DNA of 64,000 bases, taken from the NCBI GenBank assembly GCA_951799405.1, contig OX637340.1:248001-312000 (forward strand), read 5' to 3'. The DNA comes from Agapetus fuscipes. Lineage: Eukaryota; Arthropoda; Insecta; Trichoptera; Glossosomatidae. Positions 33,479 through 44,362 of the stretch are shown here, one piece after another. A program made the position numbers and the translations under genes. Below the pieces are notes generated by a model. That model was given only the letters and a program-made list of their open reading frames with translations, was not told where the DNA came from and did not search any database. Positions within the stretch are counted from its first letter, which is position 1. Each line of letters begins with the position of its first letter.

Positions 33479-34875
33479 AAAAAATGAAAAAAATCCAAAA
33501 AACTTTAACTTTAAATTTGGGTAATTTTTAAAAGAAAAAAAAGAAGCTTTTTAAACCCAAAAAGAAGTTTATCAAAGGCTTTGAAAGAAAATGTCTAAGC
33601 AATTAATACAAATATTGTAAGGTGACGAATTAAAAACTAATGTGGTAGTTAGAAAAAGCGATCCCAAAAATCACATAATGAGAATTTTATTCATTGAACC
33701 CAAAGAATAACTCCTGTAGATTCAAGAGTATGACTTGAACAAAAAAAAAGTTAAAAAAAAAAGATTTTGAATTAGTATCAATATCTTTTACACATACCAA
33801 TTGACTTCATGTTAACACAATCTGTATTTTTCTCACGATTCAATAACCTTTGCAGGCGTAACTGATCCCGTCAAATAGAGCGGGGAAATATTTGCAGACA
33901 AATTAGTAAGTCGGGTTGTGATTGGCGGGGTTCTTGGCGAACACAACTAAGCCTGCCACTAGCCACTTCTACTGGGATACTTGCCGCGTGCTAAGTGGAA
34001 AGCTTTCACCCCTTGAAGCGTACTTTTTTCTTTCTGCCAGTGCTTTTCTGCGGGGTTCAGACCAGGAAAGTAGGATTTTTTTTACAGTTAATTTTATTCA
34101 TAACAGAAGATGCTACACAGCTTCTAGAGATGTTCAAGTCAATGACGGCGGCAGGATACAGAACGCGTTGGACACAGTGTCGGGTAGGCAAAAGCTCAAT
34201 TTGGCCTGCATCGTTATTTAAAAGAAAAAACAGATCCGAAACGGATAACATACGGACATTCTCGCCGAAAACCTCTTTTTAATGGATAAAAAAATCACAA
34301 AATGCATATTAAGAGCTCAGGCATCCTTATAAATAATAAGAGTAACAACAATGATCGTCGATCTATTAAAAAGTGGCACTGAAATATGCCGATGATCAAA
34401 TATTGATTTATTGTAGTACTTACGGGTGTCATTTATTTATTATTTTATTCAATAAAGATAGTTGGTGAATAAAAATGCAATTCATAAACCAAATTTGACC
34501 AGAAACATCTAATTATTTTACTTATTGAACTATTCACCAGTGGTTTTTATTCATACAAGCTTCTCGACTCGCTTGGCCATAATGCCGACACCAAGAATAA
34601 AAGTATCCACGATGAAAAAAAATCGACTGTGGATGTAACGGGCCACAACTACGTTTTACATACAAAAATACACGGAACACAATATTGTACGAATAAAAAG
34701 ATACATTAATTTAAAGAAGTGTTATTTGACCACACATGATTGTCAAACGTACTTTGACTTTAATGAGAGCCTCTATGAATTTCAAGTTTTTTTTATAAAT
34801 TACAGGTTAGAAATATATTTATTGTATCTTGTCCCTGCACTCTTAACAAAAGTTAACACTTCCAGCTACTGTTGT
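33479..34875. other. unassigned DNA
   Basis: Poly-A-rich at 33479-33770, unique-looking afterwards. Overlapping short frames at 33922-34282 show no family resemblance. Confidence 0.3.
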
Positions 34876-35429
34876 GCACTGCCCCTGTCTGTAGCAAGCA
34901 CTGCCCCTGTCTGTAGCAAGCACTGTTCCTGTCTGTAGCAAGCACTGCTCCTGTCTGTAGCAAGCACTGCCTCTGTCGGTAGCAAGCACTGCCCCTGTCT
35001 GTATCAAGCACTGCCTCTGTTTGTAGCAAGCACTGCCTCTGTCGGTAGCAAGCACTGCCCCTGTCTGTAGCAAGCACTGCCCCTGTCTGTAGCAAGCACT
35101 GCCTCTGTCTGTAGCAAGCACTGCCCCTGTCTGTAGCAAGCACTGCCTCTGTCTGTAGCAAGCACTGCTTCTGTCTGTAGCAAGCACTGTCTGTATGTAG
35201 CAAGCACTGCCTCTGTCTGTAGCAAGCACTGCCTCAGTTTGTAGCAAGCACTGCCTCTGTCTGTAGCAAGCACTGCCTCAGTTTGTAGCAAGCACTGCCT
35301 CTTATGTAGTAAGCACTACCTCTGTCTGTAGCAAGCAATACCTCTGTCTGTAGCAAGCACTGCCTCAGTTTGTAGCAAGCACTGCCTCTGTCTGTAGCAA
35401 GCACTGCCTCTGTCTGTAGCAAGCACTGC
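34876..35429. repeat. 22-bp tandem satellite, about 25 units
   Basis: The unit GCACTGCCYCTGTCTGTAGCAA repeats head to tail with C/T, CTG/CAG and TTTG/TCTG variants. Shorter units occur at about 35185-35210 and 35296-35330. Because 22 is not a multiple of 3, all minus-strand frames read a 22-residue cycle and stay open. I regard these frames as non-coding. Confidence 0.93.
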
Positions 35430-36745
35430 ACACAACAATCGATTGCGTTACACGGAAAAGCTGTTCGAGTGTTTAATTCTGGCAAAAATGGTGGCGTTTC
35501 GCATTAGGCGTGTAATTTGATGCCGAGTGTATGGTGGGATGTGGAGATACTGTACCACAAGTATAAAACTCGACGTATGAGGTTTACGAAAAGAGTTTGC
35601 AAACTCAAACGCCACCTAGATGCACCGTCTTCGTTTCTATGCATATTTGGTTAACTCTATGCTTGAGATTTTTTTACTTGGGCTACTGCTTTGAGAACGT
35701 CTTGCTGACTGGCGTTAGAGCGGTAGGGGTAAATAATGGGGATGTGCTTGCTTTGCCAGCGCACAGAGGGCGGATGGCTGTGCATGTAAAATAATACGAA
35801 AACACGATGTTATGTAACTGGCGAACGTAGTTGAAAAAGTGATGAAACCAAAAAAAGAAAAAAACAAAAAGAGGTGTAACTTTTTAAAGAAATAAACAGT
35901 GTTCCGAAGTGAGGTGAGAAAGATTATATCGTCTCCGTTTTGGCTAAGTTTTGGGTGAGTTTGAGCTGATCAGTCATTGTGTCCAGTTATTGTTACGAGT
36001 AAAGGTACTTGGAGAAAAAGGATATACTTGTCAGTATTAACATTCATATTTCCTTTCTAAATTATAAACTGAGGGTCTGAACCTTCTTGAATGAGAGCCA
36101 GGTTTAAAGTGGCTTAAAAAGGAATTTCTAAATTATTATTCCACACGCGGCAGCACATACATGTAAAACTACGGTTACGTGTAGCACGTGTTGTCCAAAA
36201 ATGCTGTCAAACTTGTCTGCCCCAATAACAATTTATATTTTCGTGCCGTGGAAACAAATGTCGTTAGGACAAGTTCTCCTCAGGTATCAAACGGGCTAAA
36301 GTAAGACACGAGGTCAGCGAAAATAAACATGAAAATTACAATGAAACAAATGACGTCTTTTCAGTTTTATGTAAAGAAACAAAAAATATCAATCGCAAAT
36401 TTCTCTGGTTTATATAATATTAGTATGATTGTTTTTTGTAAGGATTCAACAATGAAAATATTAGAAGTCAACATTTTTTCTTTCTTCGTCCATACATTTT
36501 GTAAACGCAGTATGTATCAGCTTTGGATTACCTGACAACTGGCATTGAAGCAGGCGGAGATGACAGCACGTAGGTCGACTCTACGATATTAATCAGACTA
36601 GAGCAAGACTCCTCCAATACCGAAAAGAACGATCAGAACAGTATGTGAGACCATGCTTTCTGCACAACGACACCTTTGGCCTTGAGCTTGTAGCTTGTAC
36701 GTCTGAAAGGACAGTTATTTAAGGACAGAGTTATTTAAAGACAAG
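35430..36745. other. unassigned DNA
   Basis: No gene recognised. A short tandem (GGACAG...TTATTTAAG, about three times) sits at 36709-36742. Confidence 0.3.
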
Positions 36746-36800
36746 AATAATAATAGTAGTGACAACGATCATTTTGATCGTTGTCACTACTATTATTATT
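36746..36800. repeat. perfect palindrome, 26-bp arms, 3-nt loop
   Basis: AATAATAATAGTAGTGACAA (and six more bases) is followed after TTT by its exact inverse. No mismatch in 26 pairs. Confidence 0.9.
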
Positions 36801-37960
36801 CGTCCAAAAGTTTGAAATGTATATTTTTTCTTTGTTTATACGGCTCATTCAGCTATCGACGTATAGTTTTAAACCTTTTTTCGCCAATATTCGATGTAGG
36901 TACTCCATGATAAAGTGTATGTAACAAAGCCAACTAAAATACTAGTGTATAATGTATATCTTAACACAAATCTTATCAAAAAGGGCAGCCATCAGTACGA
37001 TGCCCCAACGCCAAGTTCAGTCTCTTGTAAGACATCTAAATAATCATCTTTAGGATTAAGTTATCTCAAAGTTGATCATTTCGGACTGTTTATTACACGC
37101 TACAGTTCCCCCAATATTGGCTTTGTATTTTGATCAATGGCTGCAGATTACGATAGAGGGGTATTTAAATGTATCCTGTGTCCTTTGTGGGATTAATTTA
37201 AGTACTGGGAACTGTATCAAGTTTATAATACGATTTATCTCTGCGGGTTTGGTGAATGATTATTATTGGGGATTAGATACAGTGCGGCATATATATACGA
37301 GCTACTCTAGTAGCTTTTGTGACCCATTCCGCCTATTAAACTTAGACAACTTTCTTATGTACCTACCAAGTATTCTTGCTGAAAACTATCTGTACTATAC
37401 ATACATAGCGTATTATTATTTATTAGATTAAAAAATCCTTGTGATTTTTTTTTCCATATTTAGTGGATATCTGCCAATAGTTAAACTTTACGTTTCATAT
37501 CGCCTTGCTTCAAAGATTTTTGTTTAGTAGTTGTTGATATCGCAAATAAAGAAAAAAAATACGAGACCTAGTAATCCAGTCACCTACAAGTGGCGGCCCC
37601 TGCCGAACGTCTGAGAGTGCAATTAATTCTCTTAACCATTGTTTGCGCAGCTAAAAGCACATAGAGAAGGAGAAGATAAGCAGTAGGCGCCAGGCCTGAG
37701 GCGAACTCTACAACTGCGAGGAAGTGGAAGAAGATAACAAGGAGTTAGGCAGGTGGATGATAATATTATCATAATAGTTACAGTCTACTGAATGCCGCTT
37801 CAAGCTGCTGAGAGAAAGCTTAGTTTGTACCACACATCTCAAAGTCCGAAAACCGTTTTTTTGGTAGGATTCAATTTGATTTTTCCTCTGACCCCACTTT
37901 GTAATGTTTATGAGTTTAGTTACAAGCATCAAGTCTGGACACTGGCTGAGTCGGTAAATT
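36801..37960. other. unassigned DNA
   Basis: A 119-codon frame at 37072-37431 is hydrophobic and Tyr-rich with no recognised family. I do not call it a gene. Confidence 0.3.
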
Positions 37961-39480
37961 TATTTATTTATTTATTTATTTATTTACGGCGTAAGCCTTT
38001 AACAAAATAAGTAAATAATTAAATCAAAAACAGTTTTTGTCTTTTACAAATAAACAAAAATACAGTAAGAAAATAAAAGTAAAACTCTATATAAACTTAA
38101 AAATAAGAAAACTATAAAAATACTAAAAAACCTTAAACTGTAAACTATATACAAACAATAAAAATTAAAAAATAGCAAAAAATTAAAAATAAAAACTTCA
38201 GATACCATTCAAATATCACTAATAAAGAAATTCACCAGGCAGACATCGTTCATATAATAACAATCTAAAACAATATAATTTATTATATAATATTATGGAT
38301 GTCCCAAAAACATTTTTTTCAAACCTTGGTTATAGGTATGGTAATTATTATTATGCAGAACCAAGTCAAGTGAGGCATAATCATTACCAACGCGCTGTAA
38401 GCGATGCATACAACTATTGCTTTGTGCGTTAGTGCTTGTAAATGCAGGGCGGTAAGAAACTAATTGTCTAGTCCCTGAACGTGGAGTAAAAAAATTTAAC
38501 TCACTTAGTAGTGCAGGACAATCAATTAGAGCATGTTTTATTTTGAAGAGGGTGATTAAATCAATAAATTTACGTCTGTCTGACAAAACGTTTAGATTTA
38601 GAATCGAATTTAAATAGAGTGGGTCGAAGTGTGACAGGGGAATTTTGAGTTTAAAATTAACTATTTTCAAAAATTTTAAGTGAACCTTTTCTATATTGTC
38701 TACGTGCACCATGTAGAGGGGGGACCAAACAGGCGAGCAATATTCCAAGACACTGCGAACCAATGTGGTATAAAGAATTTTGATTGCGGCAGTATCCTGA
38801 AAGTCCTTGGTGATGCGGTTTATGAAACCAAGCATTCTCATGGCCCTGGCACAAATGGAAGCAATGTGTAAATTAAAAGATAATCCACAGTCAAACACAA
38901 CCCCCAAGTCGGTGACCTCCGTTACCACCCGAAGACTGTTTGAAAAAAGTGTATAGTCATATATAATGGGATTTTTTATTCTGAAGAAATTCATTACTAA
39001 ACACTTCGAGACATTTAATGACAATTCATTTTTATTACACCAGGTTGCTAGATTATTCAAAGATAGTTGGAGACTATTACAGTCAGCCACATTATCTATG
39101 GCTTTAAAAAATTTTATATCGTCAGCAAACAGGAGAACATTTGTGTCAGGAAATTGCTTTGTAATATCATCAATAAATAGGAGAAAAAGTAGCGGGCCCA
39201 GATGGGAACCCTGGGGGACACCACTAGTTGGTGAGAAGGAGTGTGAGCTATTATTATCTATTTTGACGATCAAAGATCTATCAATAAGGTAGTTTCGCAG
39301 CCAGGACAGAAAACTACCAGACACCCCCATACCGCGTAGCTTACTAAGAAGGATAGTGTGTGATACCCGATCAAAAGCTTTTGAAAAATCAGTGTATATT
39401 ACGTCAACTTGTTTTCGGCTAGACAAAGCATTAGAAAGGAAATTTTCAAATACCATTAAATTAGAAGTGCTTTCGATCTG
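37961..39480 (-). mobile_element. Jockey-like LINE, 5'-truncated
   Basis: The minus-strand element has an uninterrupted reverse transcriptase C-terminal frame and an AT-rich 3' UTR (38290 down to 37986), and ends in (TAAA)n at 37961-37985. Its 5' end is lost within the RT near 39480, where it meets a SINE. The endonuclease and ORF1 are absent. Confidence 0.85.
38293..39456 (-). CDS. Jockey-like reverse transcriptase, C-terminal two-thirds
   Basis: 387 residues from the first Met, and the frame continues about 10 codons upstream. Visible RT blocks are YTDFSKAFDRVSH (21-33), SGVPQGSHLGPLLFLLFIDDI (78-98; the family usually has QGSVLGP) and the catalytic LLFADDIKFF (108-117). A thumb region and a C-terminal (YCSPVWSP, VEYCSPVW-type) block follow. 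Catalytic Asp residues are present. The frame is unbroken, suggesting a young copy. The protein would copy LINE RNA at a nicked target, but without the endonuclease this copy is dead on arrival. Confidence 0.88.
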   Translation of the reverse strand: MVFENFLSNALSSRKQVDVIYTDFSKAFDRVSHTILLSKLRGMGVSGSFLSWLRNYLIDRSLIVKIDNNSSHSFSPTSGVPQGSHLGPLLFLLFIDDITKQFPDTNVLLFADDIKFFKAIDNVADCNSLQLSLNNLATWCNKNELSLNVSKCLVMNFFRIKNPIIYDYTLFSNSLRVVTEVTDLGVVFDCGLSFNLHIASICARAMRMLGFINRITKDFQDTAAIKILYTTLVRSVLEYCSPVWSPLYMVHVDNIEKVHLKFLKIVNFKLKIPLSHFDPLYLNSILNLNVLSDRRKFIDLITLFKIKHALIDCPALLSELNFFTPRSGTRQLVSYRPAFTSTNAQSNSCMHRLQRVGNDYASLDLVLHNNNYHTYNQGLKKMFLGHP

Positions 39481-39489
39481 TGCTCTGCC

Positions 39490-39705
39490 ATAGATATGGG
39501 ATATAGCTTGATTCTCATCACGGGTGCTCGAAGTTATTTCCCTTTTCGGTGTTTATTTTAACCAAAAAATAAAAACACCGGGAAATGAGAACTAAATGAG
39601 AACTAGACCCCGGAAATTGGCGAAACCTCCACATCAAGCGAAAGGATTGGTGTAAGGTCGCACCCCTTACCTGTGAAAATAAAAAGTTCCACACGACACG
39701 TGTAG
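39490..39705 (+). repeat. second SINE family, diverged copy
   Basis: GGGTGCTCGAAGTTATTTCCC, then TTTTCGGTGTTTATTTT, and further on CGCACCCCTTACCTGTGAAAATAAAA. These match, in the opposite orientation, the SINE at 51.67-51.93 kb. An internal hairpin (TCGGTGTTTATTTT with AAAATAAAAACACCGG) is conserved. The tRNA-like head is degenerate here. Confidence 0.55.
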
Positions 39706-40911
39706 CCCCGGGGTTATGTGTGCAGTTGTGTTGTCAAATCACATTTACAAGAATTTTCAATTGTTTTTCATATGATTTTTAATATAAGATGTAGACAAAC
39801 CGCTCCCCCAGTTCTTGTTTGCCGTGTAGACCATTTTTTTCAAATATGACTTTTTAATGCATTTGACTTAAGAATCAAAATCTACACAATCTGAGCTAAG
39901 AAAAAACGTGAAACTCGATAATGTGAGAGTTGTTTAAATATTTTTTAAATCAATTTCCTGTTTTCATAAGACACATTGGTCCAGTGCACATGCAAACATT
40001 GCTCATGTGAGATTAGCTTAATCGTCTATGCGGCAAACAAGAACTAAGGCAGCGATACGTTAAGCGGCTTGCAGTGCACATATTCGTCATTCGATTTATC
40101 TTTCTTACAAATGGTTTCTCAATTTTAGCCATTTCAGAAAGGGTCTACGCCTGTGGGACCTACCTGAGGGCGATGTCTTATGGGGGCAAAAATTACCTAG
40201 GAGGCGATACACAAACCGATGTAGGTACTACAGAGATCCAGAATCCTCAATTCATCACAACACATCAACCATCATAAGAATTAATTAAAAGTTAAAAAAA
40301 AAAAAACAAATGCAAAACGTTGAAACTTAATTTCATCAAGACACTTAATTTTGGCAGATAGTTTGGACGCGGAAGATTCACAAGCCTTTGAATATAATTT
40401 CCAAACTCAAAACATACACAAATAACTTCGCTGGGCCAGCACGCCGAACTATTTGCTAAACAAATCGCCCCGTTCTCAGTCTCATTTCGCAAACTTTGAG
40501 AAAACCTAGAGTTCACTCATTTAGTTGAAAAGTTGCGCGGAGTAAGGTTTGCTTTCATTTCAGCAGAAGTGCTACTGAGTATCTGAAATAATAACTGTAA
40601 ACATTCCCTACTGACATCTTGATGAAATAACAGAGTTAGCTAGAGTGCCTGCTGGTTCTGCTTGTGCAAGTAGCTCTATGGTGTACGGTGAGTGCGGACC
40701 AGAAGCGCTATTTCCGTAGAAGCAGGGAGGTAATGCGCACTCGTTTGAAAAAAATAAAAATATTTCTGATTAGTAAAATAAAACACATCTCTGCTTCTTT
40801 CATTCCACAAAAAGCCATTAAACATCGCATCATGATCTCAAAAGTATTGAATTAATAATATAAAATCTATCGTTTAAGAAACAAAGTCATATTAGCTCAC
40901 ACAAATATGGG
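39706..40911. other. unassigned DNA with one repeat piece
   Basis: 39993-40065 belongs to the repeat seen at 15.38 kb. The rest shows no gene or family. Confidence 0.35.
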
Positions 40912-40998
40912 GAAATCTAAAATTAACAAGTCCTGAAACTCTTGCCGCCTTACGCTGAAACAGGGATAAAATTGAAATTAGTGATTTTTTACCATTAT
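40912..40998 (-). repeat. ~240 bp repeat, degenerate, next to the LINE 5' end
   Basis: CCTGAAACTCTTGCCGCCTTA, CTGAAACAGGGATAAAATTG and GTGATTTTTTACC follow the minus-strand order of the family. It lies immediately upstream of, and overlaps, the apparent first codons of the LINE. Confidence 0.5.
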
Positions 40999-41715
40999 GT
41001 AAAAGTTATGTTAGCGGACGTCATTAATTTTCATCGACAGAATGAATGGGTTTTTGGGACATGGAATGTAAGGAAGATGAATGATTGCAAGGAGAAAGAA
41101 ATTATGAATGTAATGAAAGAGAAGCGAATAAAAGTGATGGGTGTGACTGAAACAAAAATGAAAGGGAATGGTGAGAAAGTATTAGCGAATGGTGAATTGT
41201 ATATTTGGTCAGGTGTGGAAGATGGGAATGATAGGCAGGGTGTAGGTGTAATTGTGAGTGAGTGTGTGAAAGGATGCATAACAGGATACCAAAGAGTTTC
41301 TCCCAGAATTTTAACTATAAAATTTAAAATTAAAAACTTGAGACTTTTCTTGGTGACTTGTTATGCTCCTGTGGATTCAGAGTGTATGGAGGTGAGAATG
41401 AGTTTTTGGAATGAATTGAATGCAATTGTACATGAAAGGAAGAAGAATGAAAACATGATAATTTTGGGTGATATGAATGGATGGATAGGTATGCAAAGAG
41501 ATGAATGTTTGAAAATTATTGGTCCTAGTGGACGAGGTGTAGTCAACGATAATGGGCGACATCTGATTGCTTTGTGTGCAGAGCACAGTCTTTTTGCATC
41601 AAATACTTGGTTTCGGCATAAGGATGTGCATCTGTACACAAGGCAGATTGTGGGAAGTCGCACAATCATTGACTACATCTGTGTGGATGAAAGATTGAGG
41701 AGCCGTAAGAGATAG
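40942..41715 (+). CDS. LINE endonuclease (AP-endonuclease-like) part
   Basis: 257 residues. EN blocks are in order: FGTWNVRKMN (38-47, the N-containing first block), VTETKMKG (68-75, catalytic Glu), a YAPVDSE block, GDMNGWIG (D and N, around residue 175) and IDYICVDERL (C-terminal). The final SDH-type block lies just after the frame break. The enzyme would nick the target DNA to prime reverse transcription. The first ~35 residues overlap a degenerate repeat, so the true start is probably downstream or lost. Confidence 0.85.
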   Translation: MPPYAETGIKLKLVIFYHYVKVMLADVINFHRQNEWVFGTWNVRKMNDCKEKEIMNVMKEKRIKVMGVTETKMKGNGEKVLANGELYIWSGVEDGNDRQGVGVIVSECVKGCITGYQRVSPRILTIKFKIKNLRLFLVTCYAPVDSECMEVRMSFWNELNAIVHERKKNENMIILGDMNGWIGMQRDECLKIIGPSGRGVVNDNGRHLIALCAEHSLFASNTWFRHKDVHLYTRQIVGSRTIIDYICVDERLRSRKR

Positions 41716-43978
41716 CCGTGTCTACCGCGGGCCTGAAATAGGCAGTGACCACTATCTCTTATGTGCTAAAATAATGCTTGGTGAAGTAAGAAAGATGAAA
41801 CGTAAGAAGCAAGTAAGAATGCCTAGAATAAAAGTAGAAAGGCTGAATGAAGAAAATGTGAAAGAGAAGTATGTATCAGAGCTCCACAAAATTTTAAGTG
41901 TGAATGAACTTGAGAAGAACGTGTGTGGAAAAGATATTGAAAGTATGTGGAAAGATCTGAAAGAAGAAATGACTGAATGCGCTAAAAAAGTATGTGGGGT
42001 AACGAAAGGTGGAAGATTGAAAGGAGATGCCTGGTGGAATGATAGAGTGAAAGAAGCTGTGAAAGTTAAGAAAAAGTGTTATGAAAATTGGCTGAATGAT
42101 AGAAATGATAGAAAGCTAGAAGACGAATATAAGATAGCTAAGAGAATGGCGAAGACTATAATTTATGAAAGCAAGATGAATGAACAAAGAAAGATTGATG
42201 AAAGGATTAACAGAAGTTACACCGACAGTAAGAAGGAATTTTGGAGGTGGATTAATGCGGATAGAAATAAATCTTCTGCATTGACCACTCCGGGAGTCAA
42301 AAGTGCTGCCGGCGAGATGGTATGGGAGAATGAAGAAGTATGCAAGAGATGGAAGAACTATTTTCAAGAAATTTTTGGTCAGGGTGAAAGAAGAATTTAT
42401 GAACAGATAGATGAAGAAAATGAATTGAATATTTTGAAAGAAGAAATGAAAGTGTCTATTTCACGTCTGAAGAATGGGAAGTCTGCTGGGTTTGATGGTA
42501 TAAATGGTGAAATGTTGAAAGCAGGAGGTGAATGCTTGATAGATTGGATGTACGAATTATGTAAGCTTTGTGTGAATGCAGGAGTAGTACCGATGGATTG
42601 GAGGAAGGCAGTCATTGTTCCCATTTACAAAGGTAAAGGGGACAAAAAAGACTGTCAGAACTTCAGACCAATCAGTTTACTCAGTATACCAGGAAAAGTC
42701 TTCTGTAAGGTGATTATAAAAAAAGTGATTCTGACTACTAGTGAAAGGATTTCCGATGTACAGTCCGGCTTTATGGCCGGTAGAGGCTGTGTTGATCAGA
42801 TTTTTACTCTACGACAACTTGTTGAAAAACAATTGTCGGTGAGGCGGAAGCTGTTCACGGCCTTTGTAGATCTGGAAAAGGCTTTTGACTCAGTAGACAG
42901 AGGTATGTTATGGGATGTTTTGAAAGCATACGGAGTGAATGGGGCTCTCCTAGGTGCGGTGCATGCAAACTATGAAAATAGTAAGGCATGTGTTCGTATT
43001 GATGGTGAGTATAGTGAATGGTTTGAAGTTTATAAGGGTGTGAGGCAAGGATGTGTGATGAGTCCTTGGCTATTTAACATAGTCATGGACAAGTGTGTCA
43101 GAGATGCTAGACTTAATGATTGTGGATTGATGATAGGAGAGAGCAAAGTGAGTGTTCTACTGTATGCAGATGATGCAGTTCTAGTATCTGATTCTGCAGT
43201 AGAATTGCAAACAATGCTCTCTAGATTGAATGAAGCTTTGTTAGGTAACCATTTGAAGTTGAATGCAAGTAAGACGAAAGTATTGATTTTTGAAAGAGAT
43301 GATGAAAATATGAATTATGAATTTAAAATTAATGGAATGAATGTTGATATCGTAAATGAGTTTGTATACCTGGGAAGTAAGTTTGAAAAAGATGGAAGAA
43401 TGATCGGTGAATTTGAAAGAAGAATAATGAAAGGCAGGTGCGTACTGGGTGCTACCGCTAGCATCGCCAAGAACCAGAATCTTTCAAAAAATGTTCGACT
43501 GGCGGTGCACGGTGGTATACTAGTGCCCACTCTGATATATGGAAGTGAAGCCTGGACGGTGAGTGAAAGTGAGATTAGTAAAGTCCATACAGTAGAAATG
43601 GACTACTTAAGAAGTATGATTGGGAAAAGACGGAGTGATAGGGTAAGGAATGATTTTGTTAGAGAGGAATGTGGTGTAAGAGAAAGTGTGAAAGTAAAGA
43701 TTAAAAGAAGTATGCTTAGATGGTTTGGACATTTGGAGAGAATGAATGAGGAAAGACTGACGAAGAAAGTATATGCTGCAAGAATTGATGGATGTCGTGG
43801 AAGAGGAAGACCGAGAAAGGTATGGATGGACCAAATTTTCGAAATAGCGAATGAATGGGATATCCAGAGTCATAATAAAAGGAGAGCTTGTATGAAAAAG
43901 GTTATGGCTCTGGATGAAATGAAAGAAGTATGCAAGGATCGAAAGAAATGGCGGTTGATCTGTAATGCTGGCGGTTAA
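41711..43978 (+). CDS. LINE reverse transcriptase part
   Basis: 734 residues from the Met at 41774; the frame is open from about 41711, where it continues the endonuclease (GSDHYLLCAK). RT blocks: KNGKSAGFDGINGEMLKAGG, VIVPIYKGKGDKKDCQNFRPISLL, VDLEKAFDSVDR, GVRQGCVMSPWLFNIVMDK and catalytic LLYADDAVLVS (YADD at 464-467). The C terminus has LRWFGHLERMNEERL and GRGRPRKVWMDQI. All RT catalytic Asp residues are present, and the single frame break is the only lesion seen. Confidence 0.9.
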   Translation, partial: DSRVYRGPEIGSDHYLLCAKIMLGEVRKMKRKKQVRMPRIKVERLNEENVKEKYVSELHKILSVNELEKNVCGKDIESMWKDLKEEMTECAKKVCGVTKGGRLKGDAWWNDRVKEAVKVKKKCYENWLNDRNDRKLEDEYKIAKRMAKTIIYESKMNEQRKIDERINRSYTDSKKEFWRWINADRNKSSALTTPGVKSAAGEMVWENEEVCKRWKNYFQEIFGQGERRIYEQIDEENELNILKEEMKVSISRLKNGKSAGFDGINGEMLKAGGECLIDWMYELCKLCVNAGVVPMDWRKAVIVPIYKGKGDKKDCQNFRPISLLSIPGKVFCKVIIKKVILTTSERISDVQSGFMAGRGCVDQIFTLRQLVEKQLSVRRKLFTAFVDLEKAFDSVDRGMLWDVLKAYGVNGALLGAVHANYENSKACVRIDGEYSEWFEVYKGVRQGCVMSPWLFNIVMDKCVRDARLNDCGLMIGESKVSVLLYADDAVLVSDSAVELQTMLSRLNEALLGNHLKLNASKTKVLIFERDDENMNYEFKINGMNVDIVNEFVYLGSKFEKDGRMIGEFERRIMKGRCVLGATASIAKNQNLSKNVRLAVHGGILVPTLIYGSEAWTVSESEISKVHTVEMDYLRSMIGKRRSDRVRNDFVREECGVRESVKVKIKRSMLRWFGHLERMNEERLTKKVYAARIDGCRGRGRPRKVWMDQIFEIANEWDIQSHNKRRACMKKVMALDEMKEVCKDRKKWRLICNAGG

Positions 43979-44094
43979 AGCTAAGGCTTTTAAATTTAAA
44001 AAATATGTGTTGTAGTTTTTTTTTTTTATTTTTTTACTGTTTAATTGCTTAGAATTTATTTGTTTTATATATTTGATTGTATTAATTGCTTGTA

Positions 44095-44362
44095 CTCCTT
44101 GACTGATAGGTTGGTATGCGGCTGACCACCCATACTGTAAAAAATGGTTCACTTTGCCAATGTCACCCCTGCTTCAGGGAAGGTCGGCAAGAGTTGCAGG
44201 GCTTATGTTCATTTGAGATTGGGGTTTTTATATTGTAGGTCCACATGCAGCATGTGTAAGCGCGAAATTATGCATGTCTGCTTGTGGGAATGCATTTAAT
44301 ATGAATCTCAAATGATACATATCTTTGCAGCTTAGATTTAGATTTAGATTTAGATTTTAGAT
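44095..44362 (+). repeat. ~240 bp repeat forming the LINE 3' end
   Basis: CTCCTTGACTGATAGGTTGG start, GCAGCATGTGTAAGCGCGAA core, CTTTGCAGCTTAGATTTAG plus three more TTTAGAT units. Continuous with the LINE 3' UTR. It could be the LINE's own 3' end or a later insertion. Confidence 0.85.

Larger units (their letters stand above)
40912..44362 (+). mobile_element. RTE-like LINE, near full length, one frame break
   Basis: An endonuclease frame and an RT frame are separated by one frame change near 41705. The 3' UTR (43979-44094) leads directly into a copy of the 240-bp repeat with a TTAGATTTAGATTTAG tail. The 5' limit is uncertain and abuts a degenerate inverted 240-bp repeat. No separate ORF1 was seen. 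The clade is inferred from a single EN+RT polyprotein and a tandem short-unit tail. Confidence 0.82.

Noticed and set aside
34876..35429. CRISPR-like array
   Set aside because: Units are contiguous with no spacers, and the DNA is eukaryotic.
34843..35485. Long minus-strand frames made of CYRQ/LLQTEAVLATD repeats
   Set aside because: Produced by the 22-bp array, which stays open in all minus-strand frames.
37072..37431. 119-codon hydrophobic frame
   Set aside because: No family resemblance, and composition is as expected from AT-rich non-coding DNA.
44335..44362. Telomere-type repeats
   Set aside because: The TTAGATTTAGATTTAG units are not the insect TTAGG telomere unit, and they occur only as tails of the 240-bp repeat.
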